From contig NZ_JBGQQU010000006.1 in the NCBI RefSeq assembly GCF_045528445.1, forward strand, positions 38,083 through 102,082: a stretch of DNA of 64,000 nt, in the 5' to 3' direction. This DNA is from Desemzia sp045528445. Lineage in GTDB: Bacteria; Bacillota; Bacilli; Lactobacillales; Carnobacteriaceae. Under the pieces are notes generated by a model, which was given only the letters and a program-made list of their open reading frames with translations, did not search any database and was not told the origin of the DNA. How positions within the stretch are numbered: the first letter of the stretch is position 1; every line of letters starts with the position of its first letter. Both the position numbers and the translations under genes were made by a program. Below are positions 1-8,873 of the stretch, piece by piece.

Positions 1-563
1 TAACTGTCGTCAGAATCATTTTAATTCCCGTTTTTATGCTCATCATTCTTGCGCCATTGAATTGGGGAGAAATCAGTGTTCTAGGATCTACAATTGAAGT
101 GACTCAAATTGTAGGAACGCTTGTCTTTATTGTCGCTAGTTTTACGGATTGGCTAGATGGACATATAGCACGCAAAAGAAATTTGATTACGAACTTTGGG
201 AAATTTGCCGATCCTTTAGCGGATAAATTACTTGTTGCTACAGCGATGATTATTTTAGTAGGACAAGATCTTGCACCTGCTTGGGTAGTTGCGATTATTA
301 TTATGCGAGAATTAGCGGTAACAGGGCTTCGTTTACTATTGGTTGAACAAGGCGGAACAGTTTTAGCAGCTGCTTGGCCTGGAAAAATCAAGACCAATAC
401 TCAAATGTTTGCTATCATATTCTTGTTGTTAAATGATTTTCCATTTGGGTTGTTGCCTTTTTCTATTGGGGAAGTCATGTTGTACATTTGTCTGTTCTTT
501 ACGATTTATTCAGGAGCAGATTACTTTATCAAAAACAGTCAAATTTTTAAAGGTTCCATGTAA
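1..563 (+). CDS. pgsA: CDP-diacylglycerol-glycerol-3-phosphate 3-phosphatidyltransferase (5' end cut by window)
   Basis: This membrane enzyme makes phosphatidylglycerophosphate from CDP-diacylglycerol and glycerol-3-phosphate, the committed step to phosphatidylglycerol. The reading frame is open from base 3 and begins inside the protein (TVVRIILIPVFML), so only a few N-terminal residues are missing. The CDP-alcohol phosphatidyltransferase signature is intact: DG..AR, then G and two spaced Asp (visible as DGHIARKR followed by GKFADPLAD). Several hydrophobic segments follow. A strong hairpin after the stop separates it from cinA. The pgsA-cinA-recA order is common in Firmicutes. Confidence 0.95.
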   Translation, partial: TVVRIILIPVFMLIILAPLNWGEISVLGSTIEVTQIVGTLVFIVASFTDWLDGHIARKRNLITNFGKFADPLADKLLVATAMIILVGQDLAPAWVVAIIIMRELAVTGLRLLLVEQGGTVLAAAWPGKIKTNTQMFAIIFLLLNDFPFGLLPFSIGEVMLYICLFFTIYSGADYFIKNSQIFKGSM

Positions 564-575
564 TCCATTCATTAT

Positions 576-617
576 AAAGTGGCTATACCAAAAAGATTCT
601 TTTGGTATAGCCACTTT
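576..617 (+). terminator. Intrinsic terminator after pgsA
   Basis: An extended perfect stem (AAAGTGGCTATACC with flanking A residues, pairing to GGTATAGCCACTTT) encloses a short AGATTC loop. The T-tail is short (TTT then ACG), so it may also act in the reverse direction or as a 3'-stabilising hairpin. Confidence 0.7.
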
Positions 618-620
618 ACG

Positions 621-648
621 TTTGTTAAGAGATAAATTGTGCTAAAAT
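621..648 (+). promoter_or_regulatory. Probable cinA promoter
   Basis: An extended -10 (TGCTAAAAT, hexamer at 643-648) has a weak -35-like TTTGTT 16 bases upstream. It lies after the pgsA terminator and before cinA. Confidence 0.4.
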
Positions 649-697
649 TAAAAAAGAAGATGCTTCATTGTGTATAGTATAGAAAGGGGATAAATAA

Positions 698-1963
698 ATG
701 AACGCTGAAATTATTGCAGTAGGAACGGAACTTTTATTAGGGCAGATCGTGAATAGTAATGCCAGTTATTTATCCAGCGAATTAGCAGCACTGGGAATTG
801 ATGTATTTCATCATACTGTTGTAGGAGATAATGAACAACGTTTAAAGGAAGCTGTTGAAATAGCTGAACAAAGAGCAGATTTAATTGTCTTTTCTGGAGG
901 CTTGGGGCCTACTAAAGACGACATAACAAAACAGGTCTTAGCGGATCATTTGGGGCTGTCTTTAAGAGTAGATGAAAAAACGGAACAACAAATCACTAAT
1001 TATTTTAACGAAATGAAGCGAGAAATGACGACAAATAATCAGCGGCAAGCGCTAGTCATTGAAGGAGCTGTTGTTTTAAACAATCAGTCGGGTTTAGCAG
1101 CAGGGATGTATTTAGAGCACGAAAATAGAAAATACATTCTCTTGCCGGGCCCCCCAAATGAGTTAAAACCTATGTTTAGAGACGAAATTGTTCCCATTTT
1201 ATCGGTACGCGCAGAGGATACTGAAATCTTAGTCTCTCGAGTCTTGCGTCTATTTGGTATTGGAGAATCACAATTAGCAGATACTTTAGCAGACATTATA
1301 GACAATCAAACGAATCCTACGATTGCTACTTATGCTGGAGAGAATGAAGTATCTATTCGTATAACGGCTAAAGAAAAAACGGCTGAAAAATGCAATCAAC
1401 TGCTGGATGTACTAGAAAACCAAGTGCGAAATCTTGTAGGGGAATACATTTATGGTATAGGAAGCGATACTTCTTTAGCTCAAGTAGTAAGGGATTTATT
1501 AGTGGATAAAGATTATCGTATTACTGCAGCAGAAAGTTTAACGGGCGGGTTGTTCCAAAGTACACTGGTCAATATTCCTGGGTTAAGCTTAAACTTCATT
1601 GGAGGATTAGTCTCTTACAGTGAAGGAGTAAAAGAAAATGTACTAGGAGTAGCCAAAGAAACGATCGATCATTATGGTGTTGTGAGTTTTGAGTGCGCAA
1701 CAGAGATGGCGGACAGAATAAAAGAAATGTTTGACGCAGATATCGGAATATCTTTTACAGGATATGCTGGTCCAAAAGAAATCGATGGAGAAAAGGCAGG
1801 TAGTGTTTGGATCGGGTTAGCTGTATCCGGAAAAGAAACTACGGCTTATCATTCCCATTTTGTCAAAGATCGTAATAACAACCGACAACGTACAGTACTC
1901 ACTGGATTAGATATCGTTCGCCGTTTATTGTTGGATTTACCGTCAAAAAAAGTTAATAATTAA
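698..1963 (+). CDS. cinA: CinA family competence/damage-inducible protein, NMN deamidase-type
   Basis: This is a 421-residue two-domain protein. The N-terminal part is MoaB/MogA-like (EIIAVGTELLLGQ at the start, SGGLGPTKDD near residue 70). The C-terminal CinA domain, from about residue 255, carries AESLTGG and SFTGYAGP. In characterised relatives the C-terminal domain deamidates NMN in pyridine nucleotide salvage and the N-terminal domain is linked to ADP-ribose pyrophosphatase activity. An AAAGGGG-type SD precedes the ATG. It sits directly before recA, as in many Firmicutes where the two are co-expressed in competence. Confidence 0.95.
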   Translation: MNAEIIAVGTELLLGQIVNSNASYLSSELAALGIDVFHHTVVGDNEQRLKEAVEIAEQRADLIVFSGGLGPTKDDITKQVLADHLGLSLRVDEKTEQQITNYFNEMKREMTTNNQRQALVIEGAVVLNNQSGLAAGMYLEHENRKYILLPGPPNELKPMFRDEIVPILSVRAEDTEILVSRVLRLFGIGESQLADTLADIIDNQTNPTIATYAGENEVSIRITAKEKTAEKCNQLLDVLENQVRNLVGEYIYGIGSDTSLAQVVRDLLVDKDYRITAAESLTGGLFQSTLVNIPGLSLNFIGGLVSYSEGVKENVLGVAKETIDHYGVVSFECATEMADRIKEMFDADIGISFTGYAGPKEIDGEKAGSVWIGLAVSGKETTAYHSHFVKDRNNNRQRTVLTGLDIVRRLLLDLPSKKVNN

Positions 1964-1964
1964 C

Positions 1965-1978
1965 CGAATGTTTGTTCG
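1965..1978. promoter_or_regulatory. Candidate LexA (SOS) box upstream of recA
   Basis: CGAATGTTTGTTCG differs from the Gram-positive LexA consensus core (CGAAC-N4-GTTCG) at one position. It begins two bases after the cinA stop and about 120 bases before recA, the expected SOS gene. I could not place a convincing promoter exactly over it, so its role as the recA operator is an inference. Confidence 0.55.
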
Positions 1979-2096
1979 CTTTTTTCTTGCTTTTTAGTTT
2001 CCAAACAGTTATGATTAACAATGTATCAAGGAAAGATTGCAGGATAAATTAAAGTTAAACTAAACAATAGATAAATGAATTCAGGGAGGATACAAC

Positions 2097-3152
2097 ATGT
2101 CAGAAGATCGTAAAAAAGCGTTAGAAGCGGCATTGAAAAAAATTGAAAAGAACTATGGAAAAGGTTCAGTAATGAAAATGGGAGATAAAGTAGATACAAA
2201 AATTTCTACTGTTTCTTCTGGTTCATTGACTTTAGACGTAGCTCTTGGTGTAGGCGGATACCCAAGAGGGAGAATCATTGAAGTCTACGGTCCAGAAAGT
2301 TCTGGGAAAACGACTGTTGCGTTGCATGCTGTTGCCCAAGCACAAAAAGCCGGTGGAACGGCAGCCTTTATTGATGCAGAAAACGCGTTAGATCCACAAT
2401 ATGCTGCTGCCCTTGGAGTAGATATTGATGAATTATTGCTGTCCCAACCGGACACTGGGGAACAAGGATTAGAAATCGCAGATGCATTGGTTTCCAGTGG
2501 AGCTGTAGACATCGTTATTGTGGACTCTGTAGCGGCTTTGGTACCAAGAGCAGAAATCGAAGGCGAAATGGGAGACTCTCACATGGGACTACAAGCTCGA
2601 TTGATGTCTCAAGCCTTACGTAAATTGTCCGGATCGATCAATAAAACAAAAACAACCGTGATCTTTATTAATCAAATTCGTGAAAAAATTGGAATTATGT
2701 TTGGGAACCCTGAAACAACACCAGGTGGAAGAGCTTTGAAATTCTACAGCACTATTCGTTTAGATGTCAGAAGAGCTGAACAAATCAAACAAGGACAAGA
2801 AATATTAGGAAATCGTACTCGCATTAAAGTTGTAAAAAACAAAGTTGCACCTCCATTTAAAATCGCTGAAGTTGATATTATGTATGGAAAAGGTATTTCT
2901 CAAGTTGGCGAACTGGTGGATTTAGGTGCAGAAAAAGAAATCATCAATAAAGCTGGAGCTTGGTATTCATACGGTGATGAAAGAATCGGACAAGGACGAG
3001 AAAATGCAAAACAATTCTTCTTAGATAATCCAGAGTTAAGAGAAGAAGTAGAGCAAAAAGTGCGTGCAGCTTATGGGTTTGGCGAATTTGTCCCACCAGT
3101 TGAAAAAGAAGAAAACGACACAAATGAAGAAATCGAATTATTAGAAGATTAA
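2097..3152 (+). CDS. recA: Recombinase RecA
   Basis: RecA is the ATP-dependent strand-exchange protein. It forms filaments on single-stranded DNA, drives homologous recombination and promotes LexA self-cleavage. The 351-residue length is normal. Walker A is GPESSGKTT at residues 65-73, a Walker B-like [10 protein letters not shown] follows near 140, and there is an acidic C-terminal tail typical of the family. A strong SD (AGGGAGG) precedes the ATG. The gene has its own terminator and a candidate LexA box upstream. Neighbouring repair genes (mutSL, ruvAB, dinB, polA, mutM) are all in this window. Confidence 0.98.
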   Translation: MSEDRKKALEAALKKIEKNYGKGSVMKMGDKVDTKISTVSSGSLTLDVALGVGGYPRGRIIEVYGPESSGKTTVALHAVAQAQKAGGTAAFIDAENALDPQYAAALGVDIDELLLSQPDTGEQGLEIADALVSSGAVDIVIVDSVAALVPRAEIEGEMGDSHMGLQARLMSQALRKLSGSINKTKTTVIFINQIREKIGIMFGNPETTPGGRALKFYSTIRLDVRRAEQIKQGQEILGNRTRIKVVKNKVAPPFKIAEVDIMYGKGISQVGELVDLGAEKEIINKAGAWYSYGDERIGQGRENAKQFFLDNPELREEVEQKVRAAYGFGEFVPPVEKEENDTNEEIELLED

Positions 3153-3185
3153 TTTATTTGAATTTTTATACAAATAAATGCTCAT

Positions 3186-3230
3186 AAAAGTCCATTGGGA
3201 TAGTGTAATACTGTTCCATTGGACTTTTTG
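3186..3230 (+). terminator. Intrinsic terminator after recA
   Basis: A long stem pairs AAAAGTCCA with TGGACTTTTT. An inner paired segment is visible and a T-run follows. Confidence 0.8.
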
Positions 3231-3368
3231 CATAAAATGAAAACAAGCGGTATAAAAGTTGTTTCGTCTTAGGATTGGAAATAAAAGATAAAATCTTTTA
3301 AACGAATGAATAAAAATAGAATAATATAAGTAATTCTTGTATAAGAATTACTGTTTGAATCTTTATTT

Positions 3369-3400
3369 AAGTTGACATGTCAACTTGCTACAATTAAAAT
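3369..3400 (+). promoter_or_regulatory. rny promoter with an 18-bp palindrome over the -35
   Basis: TTGACA (3372-3377), a 17-base spacer and TAAAAT (3395-3400) form a near-consensus vegetative promoter. The perfect palindrome AAGTTGACATGTCAACTT (3369-3386) covers the -35, the usual position of a repressor operator. The rest of the 365-base gap (3153-3517) holds the recA terminator and a hairpin GTAATTCTT-GTAT-AAGAATTAC near 3330-3352. No small gene was seen. Confidence 0.65.
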
Positions 3401-3517
3401 TAAGTTATCTATTAAAAGATAGTTTAAATAGATATAAGTTTTGGCAAAAAATAGGGATTTGCCAATTAAATGAAAATGTTAAAAGACAAATTAAATAATA
3501 GATACGGAGGTGTTAAT

Positions 3518-5077
3518 TTGGACTTACTAGATATTGCCTTCGCTATCGTTACTTTAGTTGTCGGTCTGTTTGTTGGGTACATCATCCGCAAAACAACTTA
3601 TGAAAAAGATTTGGATGATGCTAGAAACACTGCAACTGGAATTTTGGAGAATGCAAACAAAGAAGCAGAAACCATGAAAAAAGAAGCGTTGTTAGAAGCG
3701 AAGGATGAAAGCCACAGATATAGAACTGAAATTGAAGTTGAGCTGAAAGAAAGAAGAGCAGAAGTCTCTAGACAAGAAAATCGATTAGTTCAACGAGAAG
3801 ATAAACTCGATCGTAAAAGTAACGGGTTAGAGAAACGCGAACACGATATTGAAGCGAATGAGGAACGATTAAGTTCGAGACAACAACAAATTAACGATTT
3901 AGAGCAAAAGGCCAAAGATTTAATTGTTGAGCAGCAAGAAACGTTAGAACAAGTTGCAGCTCTCTCAAGAGATGATGCAAGAGCAATCATTATGAATGAA
4001 ACAAAAGAAGAATTGGCGAATGAAACAGCTGTTATGATCAAGCAATCTGAAGATGAAGCTAAAAAAGAGGCAGATCGTAGAGCGAAAAACTTAATTGCTT
4101 CAGCTATTCAAAGAAGTGCTGCTGATCAAGTGTCTGAAACGACTGTTTCAGTGGTCACATTGCCAAATGATGACATGAAAGGCCGCATTATCGGGAGAGA
4201 AGGCCGTAATATCCGTACGATTGAGTCCTTGACGGGTATGGACCTTATTATTGATGACACTCCTAATGCAGTTGTTCTTAGCGGATTTGATCCGATTAGA
4301 AGAGAAATCGCTAAAATGACGTTAGAAAAACTAATTCAAGATGGCAGAATTCACCCAGCTCGTATTGAAGAAATGGTTGAAAAGTCTCGTAAAGAGATGG
4401 ATGAACGCATTCGTGAAATTGGGGAAAAAGCTACATTTGATATCGGTATTCATTCATTACATCCAGATTTGATCAAAATTATCGGACGTTTACAATTCAG
4501 AACCAGCTACGGTCAAAACGTGTTGAATCATTCGTTAGAAGTTGCTAAATTAGCAGGTGTAATGGCTGCCGAATTAGGTGAAGATGTTACATTAGCTAAA
4601 CGCGCGGGATTACTTCATGATATAGGTAAAGCATTGGACCATGAAGTAGAAGGTTCTCACGTAGAAATCGGTGCTGAAATAGCCCGCAAATACAAAGAAA
4701 ATGATACTGTAATCAATGCCATCGCCTCTCACCATGGAGATATAGAAGCAACGTCTGTTATTTCTGTCTTAGTAGCTGCTGCAGATGCCCTATCTGCTGC
4801 TAGACCGGGTGCAAGAAGCGAATCGCTTGAAAACTACATTCATAGACTTGAAAAATTGGAATCTATTGCGAAAAACTTTGATGGTGTGGAACAAAGCTAT
4901 GCGATCCAAGCGGGTCGTGAAATCAGAATTATGGTTAAACCGGATAAAATTGATGATTTAACGGCTATTGCTTTAGCAAGAGATGTTCGTAAGCAAATCG
5001 AAGAAGAATTAGATTATCCAGGTCATATTAAAATTACGGTTATCCGTGAGACAAGAGCTATTGAATACGCGAAATAA
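3518..5077 (+). CDS. rny: Ribonuclease Y
   Basis: RNase Y is the membrane-anchored endoribonuclease that starts bulk mRNA decay in Firmicutes. I chose the TTG at 3518 (SD GGAGGTG, protein starting [11 protein letters not shown], 519 residues) over an ATG 48 bases upstream, because it gives the family's usual length (about 520) and a better SD. One transmembrane helix spans about residues 5-23. A long charged coiled coil follows to about 200, then a KH domain ([11 protein letters not shown], about 220) and an HD domain (HSLEVAK about 338, [12 protein letters not shown] with the HD pair about 367). It precedes ymdB as in Bacillus. Confidence 0.96.
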   Translation: MDLLDIAFAIVTLVVGLFVGYIIRKTTYEKDLDDARNTATGILENANKEAETMKKEALLEAKDESHRYRTEIEVELKERRAEVSRQENRLVQREDKLDRKSNGLEKREHDIEANEERLSSRQQQINDLEQKAKDLIVEQQETLEQVAALSRDDARAIIMNETKEELANETAVMIKQSEDEAKKEADRRAKNLIASAIQRSAADQVSETTVSVVTLPNDDMKGRIIGREGRNIRTIESLTGMDLIIDDTPNAVVLSGFDPIRREIAKMTLEKLIQDGRIHPARIEEMVEKSRKEMDERIREIGEKATFDIGIHSLHPDLIKIIGRLQFRTSYGQNVLNHSLEVAKLAGVMAAELGEDVTLAKRAGLLHDIGKALDHEVEGSHVEIGAEIARKYKENDTVINAIASHHGDIEATSVISVLVAAADALSAARPGARSESLENYIHRLEKLESIAKNFDGVEQSYAIQAGREIRIMVKPDKIDDLTAIALARDVRKQIEEELDYPGHIKITVIRETRAIEYAK

Positions 5078-5090
5078 AAGATGAATGCTC

Positions 5091-5132
5091 AAATAAAGAA
5101 GCGCCGGCCTAAAAACCGGCGCTTCTTTATTT
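5091..5132 (+). terminator. Intrinsic terminator after rny, abutted by a repeat element
   Basis: AAATAAAGAAGCGCCGG pairs perfectly over 17 bases with CCGGCGCTTCTTTATTT. The repeat element at 5133 begins immediately after the right arm, and the last seven bases of the arm (TTTATTT) recur directly after that element. Confidence 0.9.
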
Positions 5133-5222
5133 GGTTCTACATCATTTGACGTTGGTAAGAGAAAAAAAATTAATTCTAAACCTTTAAAAATTTCTTTATC
5201 AACGCTAGAAGATGAAGATCCC
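5133..5222 (+). repeat. Short inverted-repeat element, copy 1 (MITE-like)
   Basis: This 90-bp unit starts GGTTCTACATCATTTGACGT and ends with GAAGATGAAGATCC. The two ends form imperfect terminal inverted repeats (19 of the first 26 positions match when the right end is reverse-complemented). It is flanked by a 7-bp direct repeat, TTTATTT, which would be a target duplication. A second copy lies at 12479-12590. It has no coding capacity. The ends look like those of an insertion sequence, possibly ISL3-like (GG.TCT start), but I cannot confirm the family. Confidence 0.6.
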
Positions 5223-5363
5223 TTTATTTTTGGCATGCTTAAAAGAATCGTTATGGGATAACCTTTCTTTTCAAGCAGATTCTTGTTAAAATTAGGGAGA
5301 TATAGCGAACGTTAACAGTCTATTTTTTTGCTATGCGTGACACTTTAGAGAAGAGGATTTTGA

Positions 5364-6170
5364 ATGAGATTAATTTTTGTAGGAGATGTTGTAGGATCAT
5401 TAGGAAGAGATATGGTTCATGACTATTTGCCGAAAATAAAAAAAAGCTATAAACCACAAGTCACTATTTTGAATGGTGAAAATGCAGCTGCAGGCCGTGG
5501 AATCACGGAAAAAATTTACAAAGGTTTTTTACAAGATGGCGTGGATGTAGTCACTATGGGGAATCATACATGGGACAATCGTGATATTTTTGAATTTATT
5601 CACGATGCTAAAAAAATGATTCGACCAGCTAACTTTCCAGAAGGGACGACACCGGGTACGGGAATGACATTTGTTAAAGTAAACAGTCATGAGTTGGCTG
5701 TGATCAACTTGCATGGAAGAACGTTTATGAGTGATGTCGATGACCCTTTCAAAAAGGCCGATGAACTGATCAAACAAGCACAAGAACGCACCAATAAAAT
5801 CTTTGTCGATTTTCATGCGGAAACGACTAGTGAGAAGCAAGCTATGGGTTGGTACTTGGATGGACGAGTTTCAGCTGTTGTGGGAACACACACCCATGTA
5901 CAAACGAATGATGCTCGTATCCTGCCGGAAGGAACCGCTTATCTGACTGATACAGGAATGACTGGACCATACGATGCTGTATTGGGGATGAAAACGGAAC
6001 AGGTTCTTCGCCGCTTTACAACACAACTGCCCACAAGATTTGAAGTGCCTAATGAAGGACGGCAAATCCTATCTGCTTGCTACATTGAAATAGATGATGT
6101 GACAGGAAAAGCCAAAAAAATCGAACCGATCATGATCAATGAAGATCGTCCTTTTGGATTAGACCGCTAA
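5364..6170 (+). CDS. ymdB: TIGR00282/YmdB family metallophosphoesterase
   Basis: This 268-residue calcineurin-like phosphoesterase belongs to the YmdB family, whose Bacillus member hydrolyses 2',3'-cyclic nucleotides and affects biofilm and sporulation decisions. Metal-ligand motifs are visible: GDVVGS at residues 7-12, NGENAAAGRG about 39-48, GNHTWDN about 66, DFHAE about 150 and GTHTHVQT about 175. It follows rny, the family's usual neighbour. The function is assigned from the family. Confidence 0.9.
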   Translation: MRLIFVGDVVGSLGRDMVHDYLPKIKKSYKPQVTILNGENAAAGRGITEKIYKGFLQDGVDVVTMGNHTWDNRDIFEFIHDAKKMIRPANFPEGTTPGTGMTFVKVNSHELAVINLHGRTFMSDVDDPFKKADELIKQAQERTNKIFVDFHAETTSEKQAMGWYLDGRVSAVVGTHTHVQTNDARILPEGTAYLTDTGMTGPYDAVLGMKTEQVLRRFTTQLPTRFEVPNEGRQILSACYIEIDDVTGKAKKIEPIMINEDRPFGLDR

Positions 6171-6243
6171 ACATAAATGAAAAATAGGCTTCTTTGCCTA
6201 ATGGAAAAGAATTAAAATGTAGATAGAATAGGGGAATGATTAA

Positions 6244-8850
6244 ATGCCTCAAAAAACTAAACACACCCCAATGATGGAACAATATTTAGCAATGAAAGCG
6301 CAGTATCCAGATGCGTTTCTTTTTTATCGCTTAGGTGATTTTTATGAGATGTTCAATGAAGATGCAATCAAAGCTTCTCAGTTATTGGAAGTAACGCTGA
6401 CAAGTCGAAATAAAAATGCCGATGATCCTATACCTATGTGTGGAGTTCCCTATCATGCAGCTCAGGGCTATATCGATACTTTGATCGCAAAAGGATACAA
6501 AGTTGCTATATGTGAGCAAATGGAAGATCCTAAACAAGCTAAAGGGATGGTCAAGCGTGATGTTGTACAAGTGATCACTCCTGGAACAGCAATGGACCTA
6601 AAAAGCCAAGACGGTAAAAGCAACAACTATCTGACTGCTCTACACATAGACGATAATCGTCGCTTTAATTTGGCGTATGTAGATTTAAGCACGGGGGAGC
6701 TGAAGGTCACTCAAGTAGACACCAAAGAAGAAGTAGTGAGTGAGTTGATCAGTCTGAAAACGAAAGAAACGGTTTTCGTTGAAGGGCAGTCGATCGAGGC
6801 CCAAACAGAGCTGAATACAAAATTAGGGATATTGATTTCCACTCAAAAATGGAGTGAGAAAGAATTTTTATTCGCTGATTTAATGAAGAATGTGGAGTCA
6901 GCATCGAAACAAATGGTCTTAAAACTATTGTTGACGTATTTAGGAGAAACGCAAAAAAGAAGTTTAGATCACCTGCAAGTTGCTGAGGAATACGTTCCGG
7001 CCCATTTTTTGAAAATGGACCATTATTCAAAACAAAACTTAGAATTAACGACTTCCATTCGTGAAGGACAGAAAAAAGGAACTTTATTGTGGTTGTTGGA
7101 TGAAACAAAAACCGCTATGGGGGGCAGACTGTTGAAACAATGGATCAATCGGCCGTTGGTCCATAAAGGGAAGATCGAAGCGAGACAAAATATAGTGGAA
7201 AATTTATTGAACCACTTTTTTGAACGCAGTGATTTAAATGAAGTGTTGACAAAAGTCTACGACTTGGAACGTCTTGCAGGCAGAATTGCATTTGGAAATG
7301 TGAATGGTCGCGATTTGATTCAATTAAAAACGTCGTTAAATCAGATTCCCTTGATCATTGGTCTAATTGAAAGCATGAATCAACAAGAAGAATGGACTCA
7401 ATTGTTGAACCAATTGGATCCAGTTTCAGAAGTCGTAGAGTTGATAGAGCGCGCGATTCATGATGATCCGCCAATTGCGATTAAAGACGGCGGCGTCATT
7501 AAAGACGGTTTCAATGATAAGTTGGATGAATACCGTGACGCAATGAGAAATGGGAAACAGTGGATCGCTAGTATGGAAGCTGAAGAAAGACAGCAAACGG
7601 GAATTAAAAACTTGAAGATCGGCTACAACAAAGTATTCGGGTACTATATTGAAGTAACCAGATCTAATCTGGCGAACTTGCCTGAGGGAAGATATGAACG
7701 GAAGCAAACTCTTGCTAATGCAGAACGTTTTATTACCCCTGAACTAAAAGAAAAAGAATCGATTATTTTAGAGGCAGAAGAAAAATCTACTGCACTAGAA
7801 TATGAATTGTTCACAGAAGTTAGAGAAGCAGTAAAAGACTCTATTGAACGTTTACAAAATTTGGCTAAAACAGTAGCTATCATTGATGGGCTGCAAAGTT
7901 TTGCAGTTGTGAGTGAGAAATACCATTATGTACGACCAGTCATGAGTCAAGGCAGCCAAGAAATCCATTTAGCTGAAGGCAGACATCCGGTAGTGGAAAA
8001 AGTATTAGGGCAACAAACCTATGTTCCAAATGATGTTGAGATGGATAAAGATACAGAAGTTATGTTGATCACTGGTCCGAACATGTCAGGGAAAAGTACT
8101 TACATGCGTCAATTGGCGTTAACGGTCATTATGGCACAAATCGGCTGCTTTGTGCCAGCGGATCAAGCTAAGCTGCCGATATTTGATAAGATATTTACGC
8201 GTATCGGTGCCGCAGACGATTTAATTTCTGGTCAAAGTACATTTATGGTAGAAATGATGGAAGCCAATCAAGCATTAACGTATGCTACCGAAAATAGTCT
8301 GATTTTATTTGACGAAATCGGACGGGGAACAGCTACTTATGATGGAATGGCCTTGGCAGAAGCGATTATTGAATACATTCATGAGAATGTTCGTGCTAAG
8401 ACGTTATTTTCTACTCATTACCATGAGCTAACAGCTTTAGAAAACGAACTGCCTCGTTTGAAAAATAGTCACGTTGGAGCCGTTGAGGAAGAGGGAGAAT
8501 TGGTTTTCTTGCATAAAATGCTCCCAGGGCCATCAGACAAAAGTTATGGGATCCAAGTAGCCAAGCTTGCTGGATTACCTCACGAATTACTGAAAAAGGC
8601 TTCCAAGATATTGATTAAATTAGAGCAGCAAAAACCTATCGTCCAGGAAGTTGTTGAGGTTGAAGACAAAGTAGAAGAAGAAAAATTCCTTGCAGCAGAA
8701 TCTTCAGAAGAACAATTGTCTCTGTTTAGTTTCGAAGATTCAGCAGAAAAAGAGGTGATTCAGGCATTGAAAAAACTGAACTTGCTCACACTTACTCCTT
8801 TAGAGGCGATAAATGAATTAAATGAGTTGCAGCAACGATTACAAGACTAG
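6244..8850 (+). CDS. mutS: DNA mismatch repair protein MutS
   Basis: MutS recognises mispairs and small loops and recruits MutL. The 868-residue length is normal. The N-terminal mismatch-reading motif is present (GDFYEMF, with Phe-Tyr-Glu at 33-35). The C-terminal ABC-type ATPase has Walker [10 protein letters not shown] at about 610-618, Walker B-like [11 protein letters not shown] and STHYHEL. A C-terminal helix-rich dimerisation region with an acidic stretch follows. The stop is 23 bases before mutL, so the pair is very likely one transcript. Confidence 0.98.
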   Translation: MPQKTKHTPMMEQYLAMKAQYPDAFLFYRLGDFYEMFNEDAIKASQLLEVTLTSRNKNADDPIPMCGVPYHAAQGYIDTLIAKGYKVAICEQMEDPKQAKGMVKRDVVQVITPGTAMDLKSQDGKSNNYLTALHIDDNRRFNLAYVDLSTGELKVTQVDTKEEVVSELISLKTKETVFVEGQSIEAQTELNTKLGILISTQKWSEKEFLFADLMKNVESASKQMVLKLLLTYLGETQKRSLDHLQVAEEYVPAHFLKMDHYSKQNLELTTSIREGQKKGTLLWLLDETKTAMGGRLLKQWINRPLVHKGKIEARQNIVENLLNHFFERSDLNEVLTKVYDLERLAGRIAFGNVNGRDLIQLKTSLNQIPLIIGLIESMNQQEEWTQLLNQLDPVSEVVELIERAIHDDPPIAIKDGGVIKDGFNDKLDEYRDAMRNGKQWIASMEAEERQQTGIKNLKIGYNKVFGYYIEVTRSNLANLPEGRYERKQTLANAERFITPELKEKESIILEAEEKSTALEYELFTEVREAVKDSIERLQNLAKTVAIIDGLQSFAVVSEKYHYVRPVMSQGSQEIHLAEGRHPVVEKVLGQQTYVPNDVEMDKDTEVMLITGPNMSGKSTYMRQLALTVIMAQIGCFVPADQAKLPIFDKIFTRIGAADDLISGQSTFMVEMMEANQALTYATENSLILFDEIGRGTATYDGMALAEAIIEYIHENVRAKTLFSTHYHELTALENELPRLKNSHVGAVEEEGELVFLHKMLPGPSDKSYGIQVAKLAGLPHELLKKASKILIKLEQQKPIVQEVVEVEDKVEEEKFLAAESSEEQLSLFSFEDSAEKEVIQALKKLNLLTLTPLEAINELNELQQRLQD

Positions 8851-8873
8851 GAAATGTGAAGGAGATGGTATGA

